A DNA stretch of 14,885 nt, from contig DMKG01000287.1 in the NCBI GenBank assembly GCA_003454415.1, positions 7,649-22,533 on the forward strand, given 5' to 3'. This DNA is from Alphaproteobacteria bacterium (GTDB taxonomy: Bacteria > Pseudomonadota > Alphaproteobacteria > UBA11222). The position numbers and the translations under genes are program-made. How positions within the stretch are numbered: position 1 is the first letter of the stretch; each line of letters starts with the position of its first letter. The notes below the pieces were generated by a model. That model had not been told where the DNA came from, did no database searches, and saw only the letters and a list, made by a program, of their open reading frames with translations. This document shows, one piece after another, positions 1 to 11,353 of the stretch.

Positions 1-1068
1 CCCAATCAGAATCTGTTCCGTGTCGCCAACGCCAAGACGACCTTCGCCGAAGCCTTCGCCATGGCGGACCAGGTGCTTTTTTCAGGGGTTGGCGGCATCA
101 CCGACCTCATGGTTGCGCCGGGGCTGATCAATCTTGATTTCGCGGATGTCCGCGCGGTGATGGGGGGCGCGGGACCGGCGATGATGGGCACGGGTGAGGC
201 GTCGGGCGAATTCCGCGCCAATGAAGCAGCCGAGGCGGCGATTTCCAATCCTCTGCTGGAAGATGTATCGATGGCCGGTGCAAAGGGCGTGTTGATCAAC
301 ATCATAGGCGGTTCCGATCTTACCTTGTATGAAGTGGACGAGGCTGCAAACCGGGTGCGCGCAGAAGTGGATCCGGATGCGAACATCATTGTGGGTTCGA
401 CTTTCGATGCTTCGATCGAAGGAAAAATGCGGGTCTCTGTTGTAGCGACCGGGGTGCGCAGCCAAAGGGCGACGCAACCCGTCCAGGAGGCGGAATTGGC
501 GCTCGGCGCAGAGCAGCAGCCTGAACTCATTCCGGCTCTGGCTGCTGCTGAAGCTGTTCCCGCGCCCACGATGGCGGCGGCGGGGAATAATACCGCATCG
601 CTGACGCCGGAAACCCCGTCAGCCCTCAATTCTGAAACAGGGGCGGAAGCTTCAACGGTAATGAGAGCGGAATTGCCGGCGGAGTCCCTTTCTCTTAAAT
701 CCGGAATGGATGAGGAGCCGCTTGGGAAAGAGATGGCAGAGGATGCGTTTATCGCCCCCCCGGCCGCAAAACCGGCAGCCAAACAGCCACTGGTTGCGGC
801 AAGAGACACGACCCCACCCCAAAATCACGATGTCAGCCGGTTAATCAATAAGGGGTCTGGGCTTCTGGCTCGAATGGGATGGCTGGGGCGTAACAAGCGC
901 GTGCCCGCCGAGCCGCCCGCCAAACGAATCGCCGTCAACCGCCCGGCGGCGGGGAAATCCGAATCGAATCCGGCCGCGCGTGGAGAAGCCCCGCTTCAGC
1001 CGGCAATGAAAATTGGCAATACGTCCGAAATAGACATCCCTGCGTTCTTACGCCGCACGGCAAACTGA
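1..1068 (+). CDS. ftsZ: Cell division protein FtsZ, 3' part (5' end outside window)
   Basis: Tubulin-like GTPase that polymerises into the Z-ring at midcell. The window begins inside the gene: frame 1 is open from base 1 and reads [15 protein letters not shown], a well-conserved FtsZ stretch just after the GTPase domain. The visible 355 residues hold the C-terminal tubulin-like domain ([22 protein letters not shown], then [10 protein letters not shown], and a last core strand [10 protein letters not shown] at about fragment residues 143-152). A roughly 190-residue Ala/Pro/Glu-rich, low-complexity linker follows. The gene ends in the conserved C-terminal peptide [13 protein letters not shown], which in the family binds FtsA and other membrane tethers. 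A long linker and this exact type of tail are usual in Alphaproteobacteria. The first in-window ATG (base 61) is internal and is not the real start. lpxC follows after about 230 bases. Confidence 0.97.
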   Translation, partial: PNQNLFRVANAKTTFAEAFAMADQVLFSGVGGITDLMVAPGLINLDFADVRAVMGGAGPAMMGTGEASGEFRANEAAEAAISNPLLEDVSMAGAKGVLINIIGGSDLTLYEVDEAANRVRAEVDPDANIIVGSTFDASIEGKMRVSVVATGVRSQRATQPVQEAELALGAEQQPELIPALAAAEAVPAPTMAAAGNNTASLTPETPSALNSETGAEASTVMRAELPAESLSLKSGMDEEPLGKEMAEDAFIAPPAAKPAAKQPLVAARDTTPPQNHDVSRLINKGSGLLARMGWLGRNKRVPAEPPAKRIAVNRPAAGKSESNPAARGEAPLQPAMKIGNTSEIDIPAFLRRTAN

Positions 1069-1185
1069 AAGGCTGGGGACGGAGCATTTTTGGGAAAGGC
1101 TCGGAAAGGGCTGAAAACCAGTCTTTTTCTGAGGAGTCAGAGATGTGGGGAGCGTCGTGTCCAATAGTGGAGGGGATATGACGAG

Positions 1186-1196
1186 ATTGTAACAAT
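1186..1196. repeat. Short perfect inverted repeat in the ftsZ-lpxC gap
   Basis: The 227 bases between the ftsZ stop and the chosen lpxC start contain the sequence ATTGT-A-ACAAT, a perfect 5+5 inverted repeat. It lies in the most AT-rich part of the gap, just before TAATAA at 1200-1205. It could be a small operator or chance. A second imperfect hairpin, TCTGA-GGAG-TCAGA, lies at 1128-1141 but has no T-run after it, so I do not call it a terminator. No convincing -35/-10 pair was found. Confidence 0.25.
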
Positions 1197-1295
1197 AGGT
1201 AATAAAGAGTGATTTGAGTGTCTGGCAACCGCTTGATAAACAACAATTGATTGCTTCAACGCACGGATGACGGCGGTAATAACGGGGGCGAGAGA

Positions 1296-2282
1296 TTGGC
1301 GTATAGAACGGAGAAAGCGTATCCAGGCCCCGCTCAGGAGCAGGCGCTGGATAACTGTCAGACGACGCTTCGGAATCGTATAGGCTGTTCGGGTATTGGA
1401 CTGCATACGGGACAGCAGGTGCGTCTCACCATATTTCCAGCGGCTGCAGGAACCGGTATCGTGTTCCGCCGCGTGGATCTGTGCGCCCCTGCTGATGTCA
1501 ACAATGACGCCGTCCGCGTTCCTGCGCATTACGAAAACGTCTCCAGCACGCAGCTTGGCAGCACCTTACGCAACGAAGCGGGCGTGACGGTTGCGACGGT
1601 TGAACATCTGATGTCCGCCTTTTCTGGCTGCGGAATTGATAATGCGCTTGTGGATATTGATGGGCCGGAACTGCCGGTGCTGGATGGCAGCGCTGCGCCC
1701 TTTGTGATGCTTCTGGAATGCGCCGGGATTGCGAAATTACCCGTCCCCCGCCGGTTTATCCGGGTGCTTGAAACGGTGCGCGTGGAGGAAGAGGGAAAAA
1801 GCGCAAGCCTTTCTCCCTGTGATGGCGCGGTTTTTGGCTTTGAAATTGATTTCGACTGCGCCGTCATTGGCCGACAGTCCTATCTCTATGATGCCGGAAC
1901 ACAAGCCTACAAAACAGAAATCGCGCCAGCGCGAACTTTCGGGTTTCTGCATGAGGTGGAGCATTTGCAATCGGTGGGTCTGGCCCGCGGCGGCTCGTTG
2001 CAGAATGCCGTCGTTCTGGATGGAAATGGGGTGCTGAACACCGAAGGCCTGCGGTTTGAGGATGAATTTGTCCGCCACAAGATTCTCGACGCGATCGGGG
2101 ATTTGTATCTGTCCGGCGCGCGGATCATTGGCCGCTTTGATGGATACCGGGCGGGCCATGGCCTGCATTACAAATTGTTGCAGGCGTTGTTCGCCAATCC
2201 CGTGGCCTGGGAATACAGTGATGGTCTCGCGCCTGCGCTTCCGGTTTCCACCCTCCCGTTGCGCCGCGCGGCGCGCGGATAA
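1296..2282 (+). CDS. lpxC: UDP-3-O-acyl-N-acetylglucosamine deacetylase (LpxC)
   Basis: Zinc-dependent cytoplasmic deacetylase catalysing the committed step of lipid A synthesis. Family signatures are all present: CSGIGLHTG near the N-terminus, TVEHLMSAFSG with the catalytic-base Glu and first zinc His (E103/H104), DGPELPVLDGSA, and the zinc/catalytic region FVRHKILDAIGDL (H261, D265) followed by GHGLHY (H288). The start is uncertain. An in-frame TGA at 1248 limits the frame, and there is no in-frame ATG before the conserved core. I chose TTG at 1296 because GGGGGCGAGAG precedes it and the product (328 residues) is nearer the usual 300-315 than the 343 residues from TTG 1251. The last codons (RRAARG) lie on a 14-bp GC palindrome at 2261-2274. 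Position after ftsZ is the usual one, and bamD follows after 292 bases. Confidence 0.95.
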   Translation: MAYRTEKAYPGPAQEQALDNCQTTLRNRIGCSGIGLHTGQQVRLTIFPAAAGTGIVFRRVDLCAPADVNNDAVRVPAHYENVSSTQLGSTLRNEAGVTVATVEHLMSAFSGCGIDNALVDIDGPELPVLDGSAAPFVMLLECAGIAKLPVPRRFIRVLETVRVEEEGKSASLSPCDGAVFGFEIDFDCAVIGRQSYLYDAGTQAYKTEIAPARTFGFLHEVEHLQSVGLARGGSLQNAVVLDGNGVLNTEGLRFEDEFVRHKILDAIGDLYLSGARIIGRFDGYRAGHGLHYKLLQALFANPVAWEYSDGLAPALPVSTLPLRRAARG

Positions 2283-2410
2283 CCGGCGAAGCTTTCCACC
2301 CCCATGTTCCCCGGACGGGCTGGCGGAGGCGCCCGCGCGCCTTGTGGCGTTCGTGTTTCAAATGCGCTAAATACAGGATGGGTCTGACGGCCGGTGTGGC
2401 GGGATTGAAA

Positions 2411-2431
2411 CCGCCGTAAACGGAGCGGCGG
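2411..2431 (+). terminator. Weak hairpin after lpxC, possible terminator
   Basis: CCGCCG at 2411-2416 pairs perfectly with CGGCGG at 2426-2431 around a nine-base loop. Only GCTTTGC follows, so the U-tract needed for a classic intrinsic terminator is poor. A smaller stem, GGCGC-CCGC-GCGCC, lies at 2328-2341. The rest of the 292-base lpxC-bamD gap (2283-2574) holds no open frame I trust, but has an AT-rich patch at 2470-2484 (ATATATTCTATAG) that could serve as a -10 region for bamD. I could not pair it with a good -35. Confidence 0.25.
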
Positions 2432-2574
2432 GCTTTGCAGCAACTTCTGATCCAAAACCGTATCGGAATCATATATTCTATAGCGACCCTTTTGAATCCG
2501 TGCAGCGTTCGGCGTTACAGGGCGGAGTGGCGAAGTTCGGATTCTGGTCACTCGCGTCAAGTTATGGAAACAGC

Positions 2575-3423
2575 ATGAGAGTCATCAAGGAACATCTGAG
2601 GATCGTCACTTCTCTGGCGTTGCCATGCCTTATGGCGGCGGGGCTTGCGCTCAGCCTTTCCGGATGCCGCGGCGTTGGCGCGAAGGAAGCCAAATATGTC
2701 GAGAGACCGGTGGAGGAGATTTACAATCTTGGATTGAAAGAGCTTCAGGATGGCCGGTATTTCCAGGCGGCCGAACAATTCGATGAGGTGGAGCGTCAGC
2801 ATCCCTATTCGGTGTGGGCGCGCCGCTCCATGCTGATGGCTGCGTATTCCAATTATCAGCTGAATGAGTATGACAAGGCCATTCTCGCCGCCCAGCGTTT
2901 CATCTCGCTGCATCCCGGCAACCGGGATGTGGCCTATGCCTATTATCTCATCGCGGTTTCCTACTACGAACAGATTTCCGATGTGGAGCGTGATCAGAAA
3001 ATGACCGCAGAAGCCCTTCGCACACTGACAGAGGTTGTGCGCCGCTTTCCCACGAGCGATTACGCCCGGGATGCGCGGTTGAAGATCGATTTGACCAATG
3101 ATCATCTGGCGGGTAAGGAAATGGAAATTGGCCGTTATTACCTGAAACAGAGAGAATATCTGGCCGCCATCAACCGTTTTCGCGCCGTCGTCGAAGCCTT
3201 TCAGACCACGACCCATGTGCCTGAGGCGTTGCACCGCCTGACGGAATGCTATGTCGCGCTTGGCGTTATCAATGAGGCGCAGTCTGCCGCCGCCGTGCTG
3301 GGGCACAATTATCCCGGCAGCGAATGGTATCAGGACAGTTATTCATTGCTCACTGGCCGTGATGTGCGCCCGGCGGAAAACAGGAAATCCTGGATCAGCA
3401 GGGCGTTTAGCCGAATAAGCTGA
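2575..3423 (+). CDS. bamD: Outer membrane protein assembly factor BamD (lipoprotein)
   Basis: Essential lipoprotein of the BAM complex, which folds beta-barrel proteins into the outer membrane. The product from ATG 2575 has 282 residues. A charged N-terminus (MRVIKEHLR) leads into a hydrophobic stretch ending in the lipobox LSGC, so the mature protein would begin at lipidated C31. The rest is tetratricopeptide-repeat helix pairs: EEIYNLGLKELQDGRYFQAA, FDEVERQHPYSVWARRSMLM, AILAAQRFISLHPGNRDVAY and YYLIAVSYYEQISDVERDQK are typical BamD/ComL segments. The open frame extends to a GTG at 2500, but ATG 2575 gives a proper signal peptide, so I use it. The ribosome site is weak (GGAAA). recN follows after 31 bases and is probably co-transcribed. 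Confidence 0.94.
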   Translation: MRVIKEHLRIVTSLALPCLMAAGLALSLSGCRGVGAKEAKYVERPVEEIYNLGLKELQDGRYFQAAEQFDEVERQHPYSVWARRSMLMAAYSNYQLNEYDKAILAAQRFISLHPGNRDVAYAYYLIAVSYYEQISDVERDQKMTAEALRTLTEVVRRFPTSDYARDARLKIDLTNDHLAGKEMEIGRYYLKQREYLAAINRFRAVVEAFQTTTHVPEALHRLTECYVALGVINEAQSAAAVLGHNYPGSEWYQDSYSLLTGRDVRPAENRKSWISRAFSRIS

Positions 3424-3454
3424 AATCAGCGGCCTACCCGGAAAGATTGTGTAC

Positions 3455-7311
<3,857 letters not shown>

Positions 7312-7314
<3 letters not shown>

Positions 7315-7326
7315 TATGCGATATTA
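7312..7326. repeat. AT-only inverted repeat on the ligA stop codon
   Basis: TAATAT-GCG-ATATTA is a perfect 6+6 inverted repeat whose first three bases are the ligA TAA stop. It is followed by AAAAAATTATTAAGAG. The stem is too weak and lacks a following T-run to be a normal terminator. It marks the start of a 70-base AT-rich gap (7315-7384) that probably holds the promoter of the cyclase gene, although no clear -35/-10 pair can be picked. Confidence 0.3.
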
Positions 7327-7384
7327 AAAAATTATTAAGAGCAACTTTATTTGACTGCGCGTTACTTTGATTTGGGGGCGGGAC

Positions 7385-8638
7385 ATGCGCAAATTGATTA
7401 CATGGTTCATTGGACTGGGCGCGTCCGGAGAGATCAACCAATACCGGTTTCGCACCGGAGCGCTGACCAACATTACTTTTCTGGTTCTCAGCGTCATCTC
7501 CTTCGGCGCAGTTTTTATTGTCCATTTGCCCGTGGGGGATAGGCTGGCTGGCCTGGTAAGCGCCGTCTTCGGCGTTTGCTATCTGACCGGGATAGGGGTG
7601 CAGGCGCGCGGCTGGCACATGGGCGCGCGCGCCTGGCTGGTGTTGCTGGTATCGCTTCACTATGTGACGATATGCACGGTGATGGGGCCGTATGCCGGTG
7701 TCGAAATTTATGGGCTCGCCTTTGCGGGCAGCCCCTTTTTACTGTTTGCGCGTAAGGAACGGATGGAGTTATTCGCGAGCCTGGCGGTCCTGGCGATGGC
7801 GTTGATAGTTGGCCAGTCGCTTATGTACAGCGTTGGACCGCTGGGAACGGCTTCTGATCATTCGTTCGCCGCTTCACGGATTTTTGCGTTTATGGCCATG
7901 GCGGTGTATTTGGGCGCTGTTATTGGTTATTACAGAATGGCGGTTCACCGGGCTGAGGATAATTTGCTCATTGAAAAGGGGCGTACGGAGGACTTGCTGG
8001 CGAATATTCTGCCTGAGCCGATTTCAGCGCGTCTGAAACGGCTGGAAAATCCTATAGCCGACCGTTTTGAAGAAGTAACCGTAATGTTTGCGGACCTGGC
8101 TGGCTTTACAAACTTCGCCAACCGCAACCCGGCTTCAGAAGTTGTGCGGCTGCTTAACGAGATATTCTGCGCGTTTGATGAGATGGCCGATCATTATCGC
8201 CTGGAGAAAATAAAAACAATCGGGGACGCCTATATGATCGCGGCCGGTCTGCCGGGCGGCACCCAGGATGCGGCTGCTGCCGCTGAAATGGCGCAGCGCA
8301 TGCAACAGCTTATTAACGTAATCCAGGAACGCGATCATTATGATATTGGATTGCGCGTTGGCATTCATGTGGGCTCGGCGGTTGCTGGCGTGATAGGAAA
8401 ACGCAAGTTCACTTATGATCTGTGGGGCGACACGGTGAACCTTGCAAGCCGGCTTCAGGAGGCGGCGCCGGTAGGCAAGGTGCTGGTGTCAGCACAGGCC
8501 CGCGAACGGCTTGATGGACGATTTGCCTTTGAACCAGGCGGGATAATGGATATTCGCGGCATAGGCCGCGTCGGGACTTTTTTTCTGCTTGGGGCGGCGG
8601 ATATTCCGGATGACGGATTGCTCAAATTGCGCGCCTGA
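7385..8638 (+). CDS. Membrane class III adenylate cyclase
   Basis: Predicted inner-membrane enzyme making cyclic AMP from ATP. It has 417 residues from ATG 7385, which has GGGGGCGGG just upstream; a TTG at 7367 is less likely. About six hydrophobic segments fill residues 27-185. A linker LLANILPEPISARLK leads to one C-terminal class III catalytic domain (about 229-405). All residues for a homodimeric active site are visible: metal-binding D237 (VMFADLAGF) and D281 (KTIGDAYM), adenine-selecting K275 and D345 (YDLWGDTVN), and transition-state N352 and R356. The Lys/Asp pair argues for ATP rather than GTP. The layout resembles six-span cyclases such as mycobacterial Rv1625c. No cAMP-binding protein is seen nearby. 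Its TGA stop directly abuts the stop of the opposite-strand aminopeptidase P gene. Confidence 0.92.
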   Translation: MRKLITWFIGLGASGEINQYRFRTGALTNITFLVLSVISFGAVFIVHLPVGDRLAGLVSAVFGVCYLTGIGVQARGWHMGARAWLVLLVSLHYVTICTVMGPYAGVEIYGLAFAGSPFLLFARKERMELFASLAVLAMALIVGQSLMYSVGPLGTASDHSFAASRIFAFMAMAVYLGAVIGYYRMAVHRAEDNLLIEKGRTEDLLANILPEPISARLKRLENPIADRFEEVTVMFADLAGFTNFANRNPASEVVRLLNEIFCAFDEMADHYRLEKIKTIGDAYMIAAGLPGGTQDAAAAAEMAQRMQQLINVIQERDHYDIGLRVGIHVGSAVAGVIGKRKFTYDLWGDTVNLASRLQEAAPVGKVLVSAQARERLDGRFAFEPGGIMDIRGIGRVGTFFLLGAADIPDDGLLKLRA

Positions 8639-10444
8639 TCAGATCGCCCGCGCCGACTGCGCCAGCCATGCGGCGGTTTGCGCATCCACCAGAGGGCTCA
8701 GTTTTTCCCGCACTTCGGCGTGATAGGCGTTCAGCCAGCCGGCCTCCTCATCGCTCAGCAGGGCGCGTTCCACCAGCCGCAGATCGATGGGGGCAAGGGT
8801 CAGGGTTTCAAACCCCATCATTTCCCGCTCCCCCCCAGCAATCATCTGCGGCGCCTGAACCAGAACCAGATTCTCGATGCGGATGCCAAACGCGCCCTGT
8901 TTGTAATAACCCGGTTCATTGGAGACGATCATGCCGGGTTGCAGCGCGACCTGACCGGGGCGGCGTGAAATGTTCTGTGGTCCTTCATGCACGCTAAGAT
9001 AAGCCCCGACTCCATGTCCCGTTCCATGGTCGTAATCGAGCCCAGCCTTCCACAGCGCCGCCCGCGCCAGCACGTCGAGATGCGCGCCGGTCACGCCCCG
9101 GGGAAACTTGATAGTGGCCAGGCTGATATGGCCTTTCAGCACGCGGGTGAAGCGGTCCCTTTGTTCCGCAGACGGATCGCCTATGGCGATGGTGCGGGTG
9201 ACATCTGTGGTGCCGTCCAGATACTGCGCGCCGGAATCGAGCAGATAGAGCTGGCCGGCCTCCAGCACACGGTTGCTTTCGGCGTTTGCCCGGTAATGCA
9301 CGATCGCCCCGTTGGGCCCGGCCCCGGAAATGGTGGGAAAGCTCAGATCCTTCAGGCGTCCCGTGGCGGCGCGGAATTCCGCCAGTTTTTCAGCCGCGCT
9401 GATTTCATCGAGCCCGCCTCTGGCGGCCCGCTCATCGAGCCAGGCGAGAAAACGGCTCAAAGCGGCGCCATCGCGCAGATGCGCGTTCCGCATGCCGGTA
9501 ATTTCCACCGGATTTTTCAGCGCTTTCGGCAGCACGCAGGGATCCGCTCCGAAAACAGACTTCGCCCCGGCCGCTTCCAGACGGCTGGTGATCCAGGAGG
9601 CGCATGTACCGGGGTCAAGCAGCACACGGCGCTTCGCCGCTCCCATGGCGTCAAGCGCAGGCCCCAGGGCGGATGGCGGCTCGAGTCTGACCTCCTCACC
9701 CAGATGCGCGGTCAGGCCGTCACTGATCTTGGCCGGATCACAAAACAGGCGCGCTTTGCCGTCCGCGTCCAGAATGGCGAAGGATAAGGGCAAAGGGGAA
9801 TGGGTGACGTCTCCGCCGCGGATATTGAACAGCCAGGCAATCGAATCCGGCAAAGTGAGCATTGCGGCGTCCGCGGAATTTTCCGCGATCTTTGCTGCAA
9901 TCCGCGCGCGTTTCGCCTCGGAGGTTTCGCCCGCATATTCCAGCGGATGAGGCACAATGGGCGCCGTGGGCGGCGCCGGCTGGTCAGTCCAGACGGCGTC
10001 GACGGGATTGACGGCGACGGCTTCAGGCGCAGCCCCGCACCTGCCGCAGGCGGTTTTCAGACGGCTGACGCCATCCGGCGTATGCAGCCACGGATCATAT
10101 CCCAGCCGTTCCCCGCCTTTCAGGTTCTGCGCGATCCAGTCTTCCGGTGAGGTCTCCATGATCGCGACCGGAGTGAGCAGGTTCACGTCCACCTCATTGC
10201 GGACCTGAAGCGTATACCGCCCATCGACGAAAATCGCGGCTTTATCCCGCAGGATGACGGCGGTTCCCGCCGATCCGGTAAATCCGGTGATCCAGGCCAG
10301 CCGCGCGTCATGGGGCGGCACATATTCACCCTGATGCGCATCGGCGCGCGGAATCACAAAGCCCGCCAGGCCGCGCCGCTGCAGTTCCGACCGCAGACGC
10401 GTCAGACGCTCGCCCAGTTCCGCAAATGTCGGGATCATATCCAT
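8639..10444 (-). CDS. pepP: Aminopeptidase P family metallopeptidase (Xaa-Pro aminopeptidase, M24B)
   Basis: Removes an N-terminal residue preceding proline. At 601 residues it is the long form, with two creatinase-like N-terminal domains (about 10-150 and 160-315), as in eukaryotic XPNPEP1 and many Alphaproteobacteria, and not the 440-residue E. coli form. The C-terminal pita-bread domain has the full dinuclear metal set: D403 and D414 (LLDSGAQYLDGTTDVTRT), H477 (HGTGHGVGAYLSVHEGP), E510 (VSNEPGYY) and E524 (RIENLVLV). The catalytic histidines H383, H473 and H486 are also present. No signal peptide is seen, so it is probably cytoplasmic. The start ATG lies nine bases after the prmA stop, so it is likely co-transcribed; a second Met two codons later is an alternative start. 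The stop codon abuts that of the convergent cyclase gene. Confidence 0.95.
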   Translation of the reverse strand: MDMIPTFAELGERLTRLRSELQRRGLAGFVIPRADAHQGEYVPPHDARLAWITGFTGSAGTAVILRDKAAIFVDGRYTLQVRNEVDVNLLTPVAIMETSPEDWIAQNLKGGERLGYDPWLHTPDGVSRLKTACGRCGAAPEAVAVNPVDAVWTDQPAPPTAPIVPHPLEYAGETSEAKRARIAAKIAENSADAAMLTLPDSIAWLFNIRGGDVTHSPLPLSFAILDADGKARLFCDPAKISDGLTAHLGEEVRLEPPSALGPALDAMGAAKRRVLLDPGTCASWITSRLEAAGAKSVFGADPCVLPKALKNPVEITGMRNAHLRDGAALSRFLAWLDERAARGGLDEISAAEKLAEFRAATGRLKDLSFPTISGAGPNGAIVHYRANAESNRVLEAGQLYLLDSGAQYLDGTTDVTRTIAIGDPSAEQRDRFTRVLKGHISLATIKFPRGVTGAHLDVLARAALWKAGLDYDHGTGHGVGAYLSVHEGPQNISRRPGQVALQPGMIVSNEPGYYKQGAFGIRIENLVLVQAPQMIAGGEREMMGFETLTLAPIDLRLVERALLSDEEAGWLNAYHAEVREKLSPLVDAQTAAWLAQSARAI

Positions 10445-10453
10445 GGCTGAAGT

Positions 10454-11350
10454 CTATCCCAAAGCGCGTTTGCGCAGTAGTAATGTTGACCATTCATTAC
10501 TTAAAAAACGGCGCGCCAAAAACAAGCCCTGACTGCGGTAGGCGCTCAGCACGGCGGCTTCCTGGCTGCGCAACAGGCCGGACAATACCGCATATCCGCC
10601 CTTTGTCAGATGGTTCGCCATGGGCCGGGCAAGCCGCATCAAAGGCCGCGCCAGAATATTGGCCAGGATCAGGTCATAGGGGGCGTCGGCGGTGATGGCG
10701 GGATGTGTGAAGCCTGGCGCGTTGACCGTGTTTATGAACGGCGCCAGCCTGTTGCGGGCGGCGTTCTCACCGGCGATACGGGTGGCGATCCTGTCGATGT
10801 CGCTGGCGGTGACCGGGCGGCGCCAGAGTTTCGCCGCCGCCATGGCGAGGACGCCGCTGCCGCAGCCCAGATCGAGCACCCGGATGGGGCGCAGCGAGCG
10901 CGCAAGATGGCTGAGCGCCAGCAGGCAACCGGCGGTGGTGTCATGATGCCCGGTTCCAAAGGCCTGCCCCGCCTCCACATGCAGAACCAGCGCGGCGCGC
11001 GGCGCATGGGTCAGATGATGGCCGCCGGCGACAAAAAAACGCCCGGCCGTGACCGGCGGCAATCCGCTCAGGGATTCCGCCACCCAATCCCGCTCCGGCA
11101 GTGGGGTGAGGCGGATGGCGGGGGGCGGCGTCTGTAACGCCTCCATCAGCGGCGCGAGAAGGGATTGAAGATGGTCAGGGGATGGGGCGTCCGGATACAG
11201 GGCGTGCACCTGGAAATCCGCGGTTCCGGGAATTTCGAACGCCGAAATGGAGAGCGCATTGGGGGTTTCCAGACCTTCCAGCAGGTCGGCGACAGCGAGC
11301 GCCGCCCGGGCGGGCACGATCAGGATCGCTTCGGTAAGCAGGCCAGCCAC
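10454..11350 (-). CDS. prmA: Ribosomal protein L11 methyltransferase PrmA
   Basis: S-adenosylmethionine-dependent methyltransferase that modifies ribosomal protein L11 (lysines and the N-terminus in E. coli), in the cytoplasm. The 298-residue length is normal. It has a divergent N-terminal substrate-recognition domain, the PrmA motif GQAFGTGHHDTT (129-139), the AdoMet-binding loop VLDLGCGSGVLAMAAAKL (158 onward), and the catalytic-domain motif NILARPL (231-237). The chosen start is GTG at 11350, only three bases after the uvrD stop, with no clear Shine-Dalgarno sequence, so translation may depend on ribosomes finishing uvrD. An internal GTG twelve codons in would cut conserved sequence. pepP follows nine bases downstream; prmA next to pepP is seen in other Alphaproteobacteria. 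Confidence 0.94.
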   Translation of the reverse strand: MAGLLTEAILIVPARAALAVADLLEGLETPNALSISAFEIPGTADFQVHALYPDAPSPDHLQSLLAPLMEALQTPPPAIRLTPLPERDWVAESLSGLPPVTAGRFFVAGGHHLTHAPRAALVLHVEAGQAFGTGHHDTTAGCLLALSHLARSLRPIRVLDLGCGSGVLAMAAAKLWRRPVTASDIDRIATRIAGENAARNRLAPFINTVNAPGFTHPAITADAPYDLILANILARPLMRLARPMANHLTKGGYAVLSGLLRSQEAAVLSAYRSQGLFLARRFLSNEWSTLLLRKRALG

Positions 11351-11353
11351 GGA

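Noticed and set aside
6..809. Minus-strand Ser/Ala-rich frame opposite ftsZ
   Set aside because: The low-complexity composition is the complement of the FtsZ Ala/Pro-rich linker; ftsZ is certain.
1128..1141. TCTGA-GGAG-TCAGA hairpin as an ftsZ terminator
   Set aside because: The stem is only five pairs and the T-run lies before it, not after it.
1137..1529. Minus-strand frame across the ftsZ-lpxC gap as a possible divergent gene
   Set aside because: It runs well into the lpxC coding region, has no homology I recognise and no ribosome site; the gap is better read as regulatory.
7351..7356. TTGACT as a -35 box for the cyclase
   Set aside because: The expected -10 position falls in GGGGGCGGG next to the start codon, which is the ribosome site and not a -10.
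8987..9787. Plus-strand frame of 266 codons opposite the aminopeptidase P gene
   Set aside because: It overlaps completely conserved metal-binding regions of the real gene and shows no motif itself.
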